NCBI GenBank assembly: GCA_963932465.1
Contig: OZ010787.1
Coordinates: 12,893,284 to 12,957,283 of the forward strand
DNA length: 64,000 nucleotides
DNA from: Maratus speciosus
Taxonomy: Eukaryota > Arthropoda > Arachnida > Araneae > Salticidae
Reading direction: 5' to 3'
Part shown: piece after piece, positions 33,568 to 45,424 of the stretch
Numbering within the stretch: the first letter of the stretch is position 1
Layout of the letters: each line of letters begins with the position of its first letter
Position numbers and translations under genes: made by a program
The notes under the pieces: generated by a model
Databases searched by the model: none
What the model was told of the DNA's origin: nothing
The model's input: the letters and a program-made list of their open reading frames with translations, nothing else

Positions 33568-34410
33568 TTACAAGGTTAAAGTATTTGTCAAAGCAACTAA
33601 ATGTTTTTCATTAGTGTTTACACAGCCAGGAAACTGCATAATAAGCATGATGGCTTCTTGAATAATGTCTGGCTTTTCAATGATGTTTATTTGTGAAACA
33701 TCATTGTGTTTTTTCTTAGAGCTAATACTCTTGAGGCACTGTTTCATACTCGACAACAGAAATAGACTTTGAATAACTGCTACATATTTATAAAATCTGC
33801 TGCGGCTGGACTTCTTGCAAATTAAAAAAACTTGAGCCAATGCAAAATCTCCTGGCTTGATTGTTTTTTTCACTCATTTCTATTTTTTTAATTTCTAATT
33901 CATCAACTTCCATGTCAAAAGGCTGTTTCCACTGTCTTCTTGTGTGCTTACCTAATCCTTTGTAGTATCTGGACATTCACGGTCGATAATATAGCTCTAA
34001 AAAAAGTAATCATCTCAAAAGGCTAATCAATTTAATGGGATAATTCCAGGTTTTTGCAAACCTTGATATAATATTACTTAGTGTAAATAATTTAGATATG
34101 CTTTTGCTGCTAAGGAAGGAATATCAGACTGATACTGTTTTGCCGGGATAATTTAACATCCAGTCATTAAATGCAACTTTACACATTCCTTTGAATGCAC
34201 CATAAATTGCAACATCTAGGGGTTGAAGTTTATGGGAGGAATGTGATGGGAAAGACAGTCACACAATGTAATTTTCCTTCACATATGTGTAATTGCTACA
34301 AGAGAAATGCGTGAATTATGATTATTGAGAAGCAAAAAAACAGGGTGGTCAATATCGGATTTTGTGTGTTCTTGTATATGGTGTAAAACAGCTGGAAATA
34401 GTTCTTTCAC
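33568..34410 (-). pseudogene. Pogo/Tigger-like DDE_1 transposase, decayed
   Basis: Several frames read on the minus strand together recall the second half of a DDE_1 domain: FPAVLHHIQEH, then DHPVFLLLNNHNSR, YVKENYIV, FPSHSSHKLQPLDVAIYGAF, AFNDWMLNYPGKT, and IPSLAAKAYL. The LLLDNH motif of the family here reads LLLNNH, so the catalytic Asp (codon 34324-34326) is Asn. The C-terminal tail follows at 33976-33568, including KPGDFALAQVF with small frameshifts. The N-terminal CENP-B-like HTH is not seen. Such enzymes cut and paste at TA, which fits the TA flanks of 31139-35104. Confidence 0.75.
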
Positions 34411-35121
34411 AATCTATCTGCTTTTTAAAGGCAAATCTAGACTTTGTCAGAGCACCAACAAGAAAATAACCCTTATAATTTACTCTACAATACATCCTAC
34501 CTATGCTATTATAATGGACTAGCATTTAGTAATTTAAATGAAAAATTTTTATCAAACTAAATTCTATGTGTGTATTCTACACTTAAATTCAGTTATTTTA
34601 TTACTTCACAAATGAATCTAATTTAGTATACAAATAGCATAAAATGTGATATATTTATATATCTAAATAATGTTTTTACAACTGAAAGCTGAATGGGGCT
34701 AGTGTGGACATGTCCACAGTAGCCCCACCACCATGTGTCCACACTAGCCCCATGGTGCCATTTATTTTTTTAGGACTAACACTGGTAAATGTAAACCATG
34801 CAGAGCAAAAGTGAATATCAAAAAATATACTGAATAGATTCATTTATAATATAATAACCCCTTTCATTTGAAATAATGAATATAAATAGTCTAAATTAGT
34901 AATTAAAAAACAAACCATGAATTTACTTTTTCACCATAAAAACCTTTGTTTATAAATTGCAAATGAACTATGAAGTGTATTCTCATGTAATTACTCATGG
35001 AAGTGTATATCAGTGTTGTCAATCTACAAAAATTTACAGAGCAACTTTAACTAAAAAATAACAGAATTATTCTAAGTTGTCCACACTATAGCCCCCTTCT
35101 CCCCTACTGGCACATCTACCC

Positions 35122-36033
35122 TATATTATTAATGTTTTTGTATACATATTAAATGGGTTCTTATATAAAATTAGATAATTTGGCATTATTACGTTAAATA
35201 AATTGTAAAAAAAATTGAAAAAATGCTTGTGTATATGAAATGAAACAGTGAATAGGTTGCCAGAAAATATATTGCCAAATTTCCTTCTCCGCCAAGGCTA
35301 TTTTCCCTATTTCACCGCGGTCCTGATATTGGAAAAGTACCAAAAAATCTTTGCACATTCAAGTTTGAAATAAATGACGCAACAGCAAACATTTTGGTAT
35401 AGTGTTGGTGCAACGTAAAAGTTTCCAAAAAAATTTGTCCCAAATTATGCCAATTCTCTTTAAAACTCGATTATGGAACAGGTCTGCTTTAAAAACAAAG
35501 AATCAAATTAACTTCTTTTTTTAAGTTAATTAAGTATCAAACCATGACCGGTAACATATGCCAATTGTTTAAAGACTGGATTATGTAATTTATTGGTACC
35601 AAATAGTTCAACTGTCAATAGACAAGATTACGTAATTTATCTCCTTAATACTTTACACATATTTTACAAACTAAACCTACTTTCTAATTTTCCTGGGTAA
35701 TCAATGGTTACAGTTAGATGTATATATGTTTTCACTGTCGTGGTGTCTTAGTTCGATTTGCAAAATATTATTATAATATTCAATATTAGCAATATTTCTG
35801 ATATTACTAACAGTCATAGAAGCAGTCTTTTTTTGGTCACCAATATATTTTTTTAATTATTTCCGTGATAGGTTGCTTCAAAAATCTCAACAAAAAATGG
35901 TACTTTTATGTTAGCCGGCCACATTTGCTAAATGACCAAATATTGTTTCCATTGCCATTCATTTAAAATAAAAACCTTTCACTCTTTTAATTTAAAATAC
36001 ATACATGTAAAATACACTACATACCTTTAAAAC
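35122..36033. other. AT-rich intergenic DNA
   Basis: I see no gene or clear repeat boundary. The part around 35300-35345 (GGTCCTGATATTGGAAAAGT) weakly resembles the dispersed repeat near 24830 in inverse orientation. Confidence 0.3.
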
Positions 36034-38430
36034 AGGGCTGGCAAGTTCCTGCCGGTGTGGTTAAAACCGGCATGGCAGAAACTAGTTTCTGCCAGTAAGT
36101 GGCAGAAACTAAGAAATAATACTAAGAACTTTAATCTGCAATGAGTCATAATTCACACATGTATTTGATATGTAAGCAATTAAATTAAAAATTAAAACTG
36201 AAGATTTTGATTGTTATTCAAAGTAGCAAAAAGTTTCAATATGATCATATAAATATACTTTGTTTATGTAGTTTACAGTTGAATTTCTATTAAAAAAAAA
36301 TTACAAAAAAATCTATGATATTTTAACAAATCGCTTTTCACAGTATTTTTAAATAAATAATATAATGCAATAACTTAAAAGATTATATACTACTATACAA
36401 ATAGAAATGGTTCTTGTGAAAATATAAGTGAATAATTGAAGCACAAAAAATAACAGAGAAAAATTTAATGAAATATCTTGTACAATTATTTTACAATATA
36501 GACAGAACAAAATTACAACTCAAATATACTATTATTGCTTTTTCCACGGAGCATTCCATAGCATAGGACTAATTTTGCTAATCGTTTCGAACTCAGACTG
36601 TTTCTTAATTTGTTCTGTATGAAAGAAAAGTTCGAAAATATTCTTTCAAGACCAGCGTTACTTGCTGGTAATGTCATCATTGAGGATGCAAAAGTTAAAA
36701 AATCCCCATTTTCATCAGTATTCGTTTTTAAAGATGACCACCACACAGAAGGCAAAACATTTCCTGGGACTTCCTTGGAGAAATATGTTTCAGGGAAAGG
36801 AGTTGATTTTGCTTCAAAGGATATTAAAAATGGCACAAAATTTGGATTAATATCAGAAAGCGATTTCCTTGCCTTTTCTTTTTGCTCATAAGTCAATTTT
36901 GATCCCATATACATAGGATGAAGTAAATAAGCTAGTATATGGTAGTCTGTTATTGCAGCATTAAATCTGCTTTGAACCTTGCATTTGTGAGTTTCCATGA
37001 GATTTTCATCATCAAATAAAGTTAACCAAATTTCGCAAGCATCTGCAATAGAACAGTCATGTTTTTGAGTTTTATCTAAAGCAACAGCAATAGGTTTTAA
37101 TATTTGTAACAAGTATTTAACTTCTTTATAAATCATGATATTATTTACAGTTTTAACAACTGCTATGTCCTTAATATCATCTTCATGATCTTCAATTATT
37201 TGTAAATAATATGGTCGATTCTTCATGAAAGATTCAAAACAATCAATCTGGCTGTTCCATCTTGTATTGGAAAGTAGTTGTGGCATTGCAGAATTTGGGT
37301 ATTCTCTAAGCCAAGCACTTTGTCTGTGGTGATTTCTGAAATATTTCTGAACAAGTACTACATGTTTTAGAATGGATTCTGGAGTAATGTCTTGTTCTAG
37401 AAGATTAAGAATGTGATGAACACCCATAAGTTATCAGAAATGGCTTTTCTTCCTTAATTTTTTTTCTCAATGATTCCATTTTGTACTCATTATCTGTTAC
37501 AAGAGCTTTCACTTCACATTTGTATTCCTGTTCTATTTCTTTTATTGCTACTGTTCCTAACTGTGCACAGTAATCCGCTATTTTTTTCTCAGATCCTGTA
37601 TTTACAGAATTAATAAAGATACATTCGGTACCAGTATGTATAGCATGAGCAACAATTGGGTCATTATGTATATTATTCCATCCGTCTTGAATTAGCGTAA
37701 CTGTTTTACCACTTACTTTTTTTTTCTACTTCTGCCTTCAATTCAGTATGTACTGTATCTAGCAGATTTTCAGCCAACTGTTTCCTATTTGGAGGTTTGT
37801 AACCAGGTCTTAGTAAATTGATCATGTTTTGAAAAGTTGAATGCTCAGAAACTGAGAATGGGATATTACAAGCATAAAAGAATTTTGCAATTGCAACATC
37901 TAAACTATCTGTTTCCTTTGCAGTTGTTTTCATTACAAAACTTTTCATGCTGTTTTGACTTGTTACAATTATGGATCTGTCTTCTAAATCTAATACATTT
38001 CTTTCATTTTCAGGTTCTTTTTCTTTTGATTTTTTTGAAGGTGGAACTAAATTAAGTTGTGAGAAACAAGACGATTCTGCATCATCTATTTCCAAATCCT
38101 CAGTAGGGTAGCTTTTAAAATTACTACCACCACCTTTACACTTTTCCCAGTGCTCTTTCATTCTATAAGGCTTAGCACTAACAACTTTTTTGCAGTTGAT
38201 GCATTCAACAATTAACTTATTATTGATTTCTTTTTGCACATAGTGCTCCCAAATAGGGTCTGTTGGTCTACCACCTTTAGACATAGATATTAAATTAAGA
38301 ACAGAAATCCTAATAGTTCAAAGAAATTTATCTCTTATGGTGCATTTGCAATCCTGGTGCAGTTCCAAGTAAGGAAATGAATATGAAGAGAAAAAAAGAA
38401 TGGCTAACAGCTTCTATGATTAGGTAATTA
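36034..38430 (-). mobile_element. hAT element with CAGGGCTGGCAAG end
   Basis: CAGGGCTGGCAAGTTCCTGC at 36034 has the form of a hAT terminus, followed by several inverse TGCCAGTAAGTGGCAGAAAC-type pairs. It lies about 480 bp beyond the 3' end of the transposase gene below. The other terminus was not found before the palindrome at 38436, so the right boundary is approximate and the element may be truncated there. Confidence 0.5.
36513..38284 (-). pseudogene. hAT transposase with BED finger and hATC domain, two frameshifts
   Basis: The start at 38284 gives MSKGGRPTDPIWEHYVQKE, a BED zinc finger with CINC and a following His/Cys pair. After a frameshift in an A run near 37725 the frame continues with VTLIQDGWNN (first Asp) and VTDNEYKM (second Asp). 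A second shift near 37414 breaks YGCSSH from ILNLLEQDI. The rest runs open to 36513 with WNS..DC, DYHILAYLLHP and the C-terminal dimerisation block LPASNAGLERIFS, whose Glu is the third acid. Total about 590 residues, near the usual length. hAT enzymes excise by hairpin formation and make 8-bp duplications. Only two small indels, one in a homopolymer, separate it from an open frame, so it may be young or affected by sequencing error. Confidence 0.85.
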
Positions 38431-38435
38431 GTGTA

Positions 38436-38632
38436 TAATAAGTTAACATATTTTTTAGTTTAAATGTGTGTAAGTAAAACTCACAGAAATATATCATTTA
38501 ATTTCATACTCAAAATGTGCTTTTTTTCTGAAGTAGAAAAAATGCACATTTTGAGTAATGAAATTAAATGATATACTTCTGTGAGTTTTATTGCCACACA
38601 TTTAAATTTAAAAATATGCTAATAACTTATTT
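38436..38632. repeat. Short near-perfect palindrome
   Basis: TTTAAATGTGTG...CTCACAGAA on the left is mirrored by TTCTGTGAG...CACACATTTAAA on the right, meeting around 38530 at CTGAAGTAGAAA. Probably a palindromic MITE. No target duplication was fixed. Confidence 0.7.
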
Positions 38633-38683
38633 GCCATACCACTTAAAATCAGAATTAACATTAAAATTTAATAAATAATTGAA

Positions 38684-38925
38684 TAAATGCAAATTAAAGC
38701 CTGCGTTACGTGTGTGACACCCTCCACGGAATCGCCCTTTAATGAATTTATGAGAACTTAATTAAATTATTGAGATTTTAATTTAGTTTATTAAAAAAGC
38801 TAATATATTCAAAAATGTGTACTAAAATTTTTTAAGTATTCGGTCGCCAAATATCGAATATTCGGTATATACACTTCGACCACAGCTTCGGCTTTCGGCA
38901 AAATTGCTGCTTTGGCCAATCCCTC
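38684..38925. mobile_element. Right-end fragment of the CAATCCCT hAT-like family
   Basis: This piece matches 61410-61565, including TTATTAAAAAAGCTAATAT, TTTTAAGTATTCGGT and the terminal CCAATCCCT. It is therefore a second copy of the right end of the large 43777-61565 element. No matching left end was found. Confidence 0.6.
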
Positions 38926-39066
38926 GATTAAACCCATTTATGAATATTTCTCCCCAAATCAATGATGGTTAGTCAAATAACAAAGCTGTCATTTGAGATC
39001 TGTCATAAATCGGTTCACCTGATTACAGAATTTTCTGTACATTTCCAGTATAGGGCCTTGGTGTTT

Positions 39067-40350
39067 TTTTAGGTGCGTTCGTAATTACATAAATACGTAG
39101 CACCTATAGTCGTCGTTCAGTCCGTCCGTCCGTCCGTCTGTCCGTCCGTCCGTCTGTCCGCATGTAACAGAGCAAAAACTACCCAACCGAATGGTCTGAA
39201 ATTTCAAATATATGATTGTTGCAAAATTTTGTCGAGCCATTTCAAATTTTATGAAAATCGGATGTATAGTTTAATTACAGGGACAGTCAAAAGTTTTTCT
39301 TTGCATTACGGCCAATGGGAAAAATTATTGAAAGTGCATTTTAATGATATTAGAGCCTTCCGAATGATCTGAAATTTTAAAGATATAACTGTTGCAAAAT
39401 TTTGTCGAGCCATTTCAAATTTTAGGAAAATCGGATGTATAGTTTAATTACAGGGACAGTCAAAAGTTTTTCTTTGCATTACGGCCAATGGGAAAAATTA
39501 TTGCAAGTGCATTTTAATGATATTAGAGCCTTCCGAATGATCTGAAATTTTAAAGATATAACTGTTGCAAAATTTTGTCGAGCCATTTCAAATTTTAGGA
39601 AAATCGGATGTATAGTTTAATTACAGGGACAGTCAAAAGTTTTTCTTTACATTACGGTCAATGGGAAAAATTATTGCAAGTGCATTTTAATGATATTAGA
39701 GCCTTCCGAATGATCTGAAATTTTAAAGATATAACTGTTGCAAAATTTTGTCGAGCCATTTCAAATTTTAGGAAAATCGGATGCATAGTTTAATTACAGG
39801 GACAGTCAAAAGTTTTTCTTTACATTACGGCCAATGGGAAAAATTATTGCAAGTGCATTTTAATGATATTACAGCCTTCCGAATGGTCTGAAATTTTAAA
39901 GAAATAATTGTTGCAAAGTTTTGTTGAGCTATTTCAAATTTTAGGAAAATCGGATGTATAGTTTAATTACAGGGACAGTCGAAAGTGTTCCGTTACATTA
40001 CGGGGAATGGGAAAAATTATTGCAAGTGCATTTTAATGATATTACAGCCTTCCGAATGGTCTGAAATTTTAAAAGATATAATTGTTGCAAAGTTTTGTTG
40101 AGCTATTTCAAATTTTAGGAAAATCGGATGTATAGTTTAATTACAGGGACAGTCAAAAGTGTTCCGTTACATTACGGGGAATGGGAAAAATTATTGGAAG
40201 TGCATTTTAATGATGTATCAGACTATGCGCTTTATGAAGTGCAAAAAAGTATACATTCAGTACAATATGGGGTGCAAAAAATAATTATAAAACTAGTTAT
40301 AGTACGAACGCACCTCATTTGCCACGTTTGACGAGCAATTTCCAACTTGT
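39067..40350. mobile_element. Element with AGGTGCGTTCGTA ends carrying a 173-bp tandem array
   Basis: AGGTGCGTTCGTAATTAC near 39072 is mirrored by GTACGAACGCACCTCA near 40304-40319. The insertion splits a dispersed repeat whose undivided copy is at 24830-24990 (GGGCCTTGGTG before, CAGAAAGTGAGATTTGT after). The interior contains a GTCC microsatellite (39118-39163) and the tandem array described next. No transposase. Confidence 0.6.
39170..40245. repeat. About six tandem copies of a 173-bp unit
   Basis: The landmark CAGGGACAG occurs at 39278, 39451, 39624, 39797, 39970 and 40144, spacing 173-174 bp. Each unit also holds GAAAATCGGATGTATAGTTT and ACGGCCAATGGGAAAAATTA. Copies are nearly identical, so the array is recent or homogenised. 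The same ACAGTCAAAA and CGGCCAATGGG words occur once per arm at the centre of the 2396-5607 palindrome. Confidence 0.9.
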
Positions 40351-40859
40351 TTTTTAAAGCATGGTGCAAATCGCACTTCAGAAAGTGAGATTTGTGGACA
40401 AATCATATGAACAGCTGTGAAAAAAAAAATGAAATTTTGTGCTTTTTTACGTATATATTCATATAATAAACTTTTTCATTAAATATATTATTATTGTTAT
40501 TTAGATACAATTTAATTTAATTTTTATATAAAAAAGGATAAATGTCTTCTTTAGAGTAAATAAATTCTATAATTATTGAACAAAAAATACTCATTGAAAC
40601 TTTACTTCTTTCACCAAGCCAGTTTTCTCCATCTCTTGGCTTTCTCCCATTGATATATAACTAAGCAATGTAGAACAATATATTATGTACTAAAACTGCC
40701 TTTGAAAATTTACCAAACTGTTTTACCATGTTTATTAGAACTTTTTAAAAAGGTAAATTTTTGATAATTGGGTTCACCAGATTACAAAATTCTCCAGGAT
40801 GCGTAGCGGTGCTTACAGATGCTTACATTTGAAAAAAGTTTGTAAGATCCTGACAAGGT

Positions 40860-42760
40860 GCTTATTTTTAGTGCCTGTTAAAATTTGCCGAAAAAATCGC
40901 GAATTTGAAAAAAATATCACAATGTCGAAATATCGTTGAAATAGATAATTTCGTCAATCAATGGCTGAAAACAAAACAAGAATTTTGGCAATCGGTTGCA
41001 CAAGAAAGTCACGAATTTCGTCACAAGATCTCTGGGAAAAAATCATAATTTTTGTCAAAAGAACAGAATTTTGTTCGGAAGCTACTGAAAATAATCACGA
41101 ATTTGGTTAAACGATTGTGAAAATGATCGCAATTTTTTTCAATCGGTTGCAGAAAAAGATTGCAAATTTTGTCAATGGATTGTTTTTAAAAATCGGGAAT
41201 TTCGTCAAATGATCGCAGGGGGAAAAAATCGCAGAAATAGGAAATTTTGCTAGTGAGTAATTGAAAATAATCATGAATTTCGTCAAAGAATTGCAGAAAA
41301 ATGCAAACTTCTAAGGATCGTGAAAAAAACTCACAGAATTTCATCAAAAGGTCACAAATAAAACGCCAATTTCATCAAAGGATCACGAAAAATCGTGAAT
41401 TTTGTCAAAGAATTGCGGAAAAAACGCAAATTTCTTCAAAGAATCACGAAAAAAATGCAAATTTCTTCAAAGAATCACGAAAAAACTGGCAAATTTCTTT
41501 AAAGAATAACGAAAAAACCAGCAAATTCCATCAAAAGATTGCAAAAGAACTGGCAAATTTCATCACAGGATAAAAAAAAAAAAACCCCGAAAATTTCTTC
41601 AGAAGATCGCAAAAGAAATCGAATTTCGTCAAAAGAGCATGAAAAAAAATCAAATTTTTTCAAAAAATCGTGAAAAAACACCAATTTTGTCAAAGGATCT
41701 AAAAAAAAGCACAAATTTCTTCAAAGAATCGTGAAAATAAATGCAAATTTCTTCAAAGGATGGTGAAAAAACAGGCAAATTTCGTCAAAAGATCACAAAA
41801 AAACCCCCAAATCAAATTTCATCAAACGACGTGAAAAAAACGTCAATTTCGTCAAAGGATCTCAAGAAAATGCAAATTTATTCAAAGAATCACGAAAAAA
41901 AAATGCAAATTTATTCAAAGGATGGCGAAAAAAACAGCAAATTTCGTCAAAAGATCGAGATAAAAAAGTCTAATTTCGTCAAAGGATCTAAAAAAAAATG
42001 CCAATTTCGTCAAGGGATGGTAAAAAAAACGCGAATTTTGTCAAAGAATTGCGTAAAAAACGCAAATTTCTTCAAAGAATCGCAAAAAAAAAATTGCACA
42101 TTTCTTCAAATGATGGCAAAAAAACCAGCAAATTTCGGCAAAAGATCGTGAAAACCCCCAAAAATTTTGTCAAAAGATCGCGAAAAAGCGTGAATTTCGC
42201 AAAGACCTACAGGAAACATATGCATTGTTAGTGCCAGGAGTGGATTCCACACACCCTCCACCCTCTGCTGTAACATTTCAAAAATTTTGCTGTGAATTTC
42301 AGAATTTTTTTTTACTCAGAATCACCCCTGGATCGATCAAAACAATTAGCAAAATTCGTCAAACGATCATGGAAAGAATCGTGAATTTTGCCAAACGATC
42401 GTGAAAAACGTTGAGAATTTCATCAAATGATCGTGAAAAATGTCGCGAATTTAGCTAAACAATCATGAGAAAAAAATCACTAATTTCGCTAAATGATCGT
42501 GAAAAACATTGCGAATTTCATCCATTGGCCGCAGGAAAAAATAGCAAATTTAGTCAAATGATGCGGAATTACAAAATTTCATTAATTAAAAAAAACCCGC
42601 TAATTTCAGCAATCTGTAGCAGCAAAAAAAAAAAAAAATTGCGAAATTCATCAAACAATTGAGAAAAATAAAACTTTTTTTGTCAAATGATCAAATTTTT
42701 CTTAAATTTATTGCAGAAAAAAATTATAAAATTACATCAAATATTCATGGAAATTCAGTA
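40860..42760. repeat. Degenerate ~30-bp minisatellite
   Basis: Dozens of degenerate copies of a unit like AATTTCGTCAAAGGATCGCG plus an A run, with a period of about 29-32 bp. It creates spurious lysine-rich frames (for example 41301-41573). A related array lies at 59240-60085. The stretch 42231-42330 inside it, ending CTCAGAATCACCCCTG, is also found after the second array (60091-60199), so both arrays travel with one element family whose end looks hAT-like. Confidence 0.85.
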
Positions 42761-42959
42761 GATCACTGATCTCTTCAATTGGTCACAAAATTACTTACTT
42801 TAAATTAAAATATGTCTCTTATATCATTTAAATAAAGCAAATGATTTGATAAGGCTCCAATAATAAATCTGTACCTTAAAGAATTGGCATGCTACTGTTT
42901 ATCATACTGAAAGGTTGGCCGATCTGAATAACCTCTAATAAAAAAATGATTGTGCTAAG

Positions 42960-43776
42960 TTTTTTCTTCAATATTGAATAGATAATGATGCGTATGTGCA
43001 CATAAATAGATGCTTATTTTTCCCTAAAAATGTGCTTATAAAGTGCTTACATAATAGATTACATTTGGTGAACATTAAGGCAACTAAAATTCTTGCAGAA
43101 ATCAAGGATATCCTTAGATGGAACACCATTAAAGTTTTAAAATCCTTCAGTTTTCCCATATCTTTCATATCATCTTACAAAGATGTGATTCTTAATTTAA
43201 TGTCTTTTATGTTCACAAGACTAGGTCTCAATACCATTAATTTAGATGAAAAAATCAGCAATTTTATCTACAAAACTGTTCTATAGACTCTGTTATATTA
43301 TCAAGGTCTCAACATCATTAATTTGTATGAAAAAAAATATCAGTTTGATTTACAAGACTCTTCTATAATATCTATAATCTTGTCTATATTATCATGGTCT
43401 CAATATCATGAATTTGTATGAAAACATCATCAGTTTCCTTTACAAAACTATTTGATTACATGTTTTAACTTTTCATAAGCTTTATAGAAACACCAGTAAT
43501 CAACAATATCATCATTTATAAAATGATGAAGGTTATTCAGTATAGAATTAAGATCTTGGATACTTTGTTCCCACACTTTTTTGGAAATGCCTGATGATCT
43601 AACAGGTTACATTCGGTGAACATTAAGGCAACTAACATTCTTGCAGAAATCAAGAATATCCTTAGATGGAACATCATAAAAGTTCTAAAATCCCTCACAG
43701 TATTTTTCATATCATCTTACAAAGATTTGTTTTTTAATTTAATGTCTTCTATGTTATCAAGACTAGGTCTCAGTTA
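42960..43776 (-). repeat. Decayed tandem array that looks once coding, part 1
   Basis: Units recognised by GTGAACATTAAGGCAACTAA (43069, 43617) alternate with ~90-bp subunits ending in ATCATGAATTTGTATGAAAA. Read on the minus strand, several units keep short open stretches with shared protein words such as CKNFSCL.VHQM, VWE..IQD and LRIKSLQD. The array continues at 61566 after the large insertion. Confidence 0.6.
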
Positions 43777-43981
43777 GGGATTGACCGATTACCGAATAGT
43801 CTATTCGGTGGTTCGGCATGTAAACCGAATATTTGACTTAGGCCGAATACTTAAGTATTCGGCCGAAGTCCTAGATCCGAATAATTGTAGATAACTTTTT
43901 CTTATAAGTAAAAATTCTCTTTTACTTAGAAGTGGAACAGGCTAAATGATGAGTTTCAATATTATGTGTATGAGTTCAGAG

Positions 43982-44840
43982 TAGAGATCTGCATGGGCCG
44001 GCCTGGCCCGCGAGCCTATTTGCATTTGCGGCACTCTGGCCCGGGTCATACTTTTTTCTGAAGGCTCGGACCGGGACGGGTTCGGGCCTTACTTTTTTCC
44101 GGAAGAATCGGACCGGGCCTAACTTATTTTTTCTGTACAGACGTACAGAGCTGGGACTGGTTTCTTTTCTAGTCTTCACGGCCCAAAATTTTCGATCCTA
44201 GTTTTGAGCCAGCCCGTATAAAAATCGTTGTCTTTGCGTGACTTGTCCATTCAAAGGTCAGTAAAATTAAGCCTGGGCCAAACATTTTTGCTAAATATGC
44301 TTACATTTTTTAATCGCCATTATTCTACAATTAAACATTAACATTTTTTCTTTTTAAAGAATAGTAAATTTCTATGCTAATTAAAATATAGCAAAACGTG
44401 TGAAATGAACCTGCCTATCACGGAATCCTGTTTTAAACTGAAAAATGTGTTGATCAATGCAAAATTAATATACTAATATGTAAGAAAAGAATATATAATA
44501 CATTTACATTTGCTAAGAAGGGAACTTGTCTATAACGCATTTTTTTTCTAATGCAATTGAGTCTTAAACGATTTTACTGTATAGCATTTTTCAGATTTTT
44601 AACAATTCAATACATGTAATATGGATTAACACTATTAATGATAATTGAAACATTTACATAGAAGAAATAACGATTCATTAAAAAAATAAATATCGCAGCC
44701 TGTGGCACTTCTATAAAAATGAAGTTTAGAAACATGAAAAAAAGTTAAGATAAATATTTGTTTTCAGAACTCCTCATAAGAGTCAAATTTTTAACCAAAT
44801 CAACGTAAAAATCAATGTTTTGTAGCAATTCACTCAGGCC
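43982..44840. mobile_element. hAT-type element, copy B of the 9290-11893 family (inverted, truncated)
   Basis: TAGAGATCTGCATGGGCCGG begins a stretch that matches the reverse complement of 9400-11893 without its two inserted elements. It ends at TTCACTCAGGCC (44840), where the GGCCCGG-rich far end of copy A is missing. Confidence 0.8.
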
Positions 44841-45424
44841 AAACCACTATTCGTTGCATCACTAAGCTGCACTACCAGAAACAAGTCAAAGGCAATTTTT
44901 AATAATAATAATTACTAAGAAAAAAACATTTTCCTTCCTAAAATAGTCTACATAGGGGTGAAATCGCAACAACTGTCTATAATAGAAAAAAAAAAAGGAA
45001 GATGGGCATCTTTTCCTTACCATTTAATTTTAATTATTTCTACATTAGTTTTCTTAATTTAAATTTACTTAATGTGTATTTTCTTTAATATCATGGCAGA
45101 CGGTAGTATTCCGAGTGACGAAGCCTAAAATCGTATCGTATCGTATCATAGAATTTATAGATGGCGGAACTCATATATACAGCTAACTCGACATCAAAGA
45201 AAATGCGAAAAGCCACCTGTTAATAACTTAGCAAATATAGGTGGGTTATTCTCTGCAATAGTGCAAAAAGTGCTTCCCTGTCATATAAATGCTCTTAATT
45301 TCATTACATTTTTATTTATTTTTAATTTTATTTGAAGATCTAAACATAGTTTATTAGGGACAGAAAGTAAAATTTAAAAATAAATAAATTTAGTATTTAA
45401 AAATGTAATATATATCATGCAAAC
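44841..45424. other. AT-rich DNA without recognisable features
   Basis: Contains a short CGTAT repeat at 45133-45150 and an AAGATGGCGG-like site at 45160; no gene or element boundary could be supported. Confidence 0.3.

Larger units (their letters stand above)
31139..35104 (-). mobile_element. Pogo-like transposon, family with word GGGGCTAGTGTGGACA
   Basis: TIRs GGGGAGAAGGGGGCTAGTGT (left) and the complement GGGGAGAAGGGGGCTATAGT (right) are flanked by TA at 31137-31138 and 35105-35106. It inserted into the terminal repeat of the 24997-35121 element. Word clusters lie at 31323-31361 (184-222 bp from the left end) and 34694-34755 (349-410 bp from the right end). A decayed DDE_1-type transposase is encoded on the minus strand (33568-34410). 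Element 31487-33406 is nested in its left part. Confidence 0.8.
24997..35121 (+). mobile_element. Pogo-like element, family with word CCAGTAATGGACA, heavily invaded
   Basis: The left end GTGTAGATGTGCCAGTAATG and the complement of the right end GGGTAGATGTGCCAGTA form TIRs flanked by TA (24995-24996, 35122-35123). The right TIR is itself split by the 31139-35104 element: GGTGTCCATTA before and TACTGGCACATC after rejoin into one end. The word occurs in internal clusters at 25356-25405 and 30914-30952. With that insertion removed these lie about 360-408 bp from the left end and about 200-240 bp from the right end. The interior holds a fold-back element, a large inverted repeat and other insertions, and no transposase of its own. 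Confidence 0.75.

Noticed and set aside
41301..42231. Lysine-rich proteins and a CRISPR-like array
   Set aside because: The frames are products of a ~30-bp minisatellite in a eukaryotic genome. Units vary and no repeat/spacer alternation with constant repeats exists.
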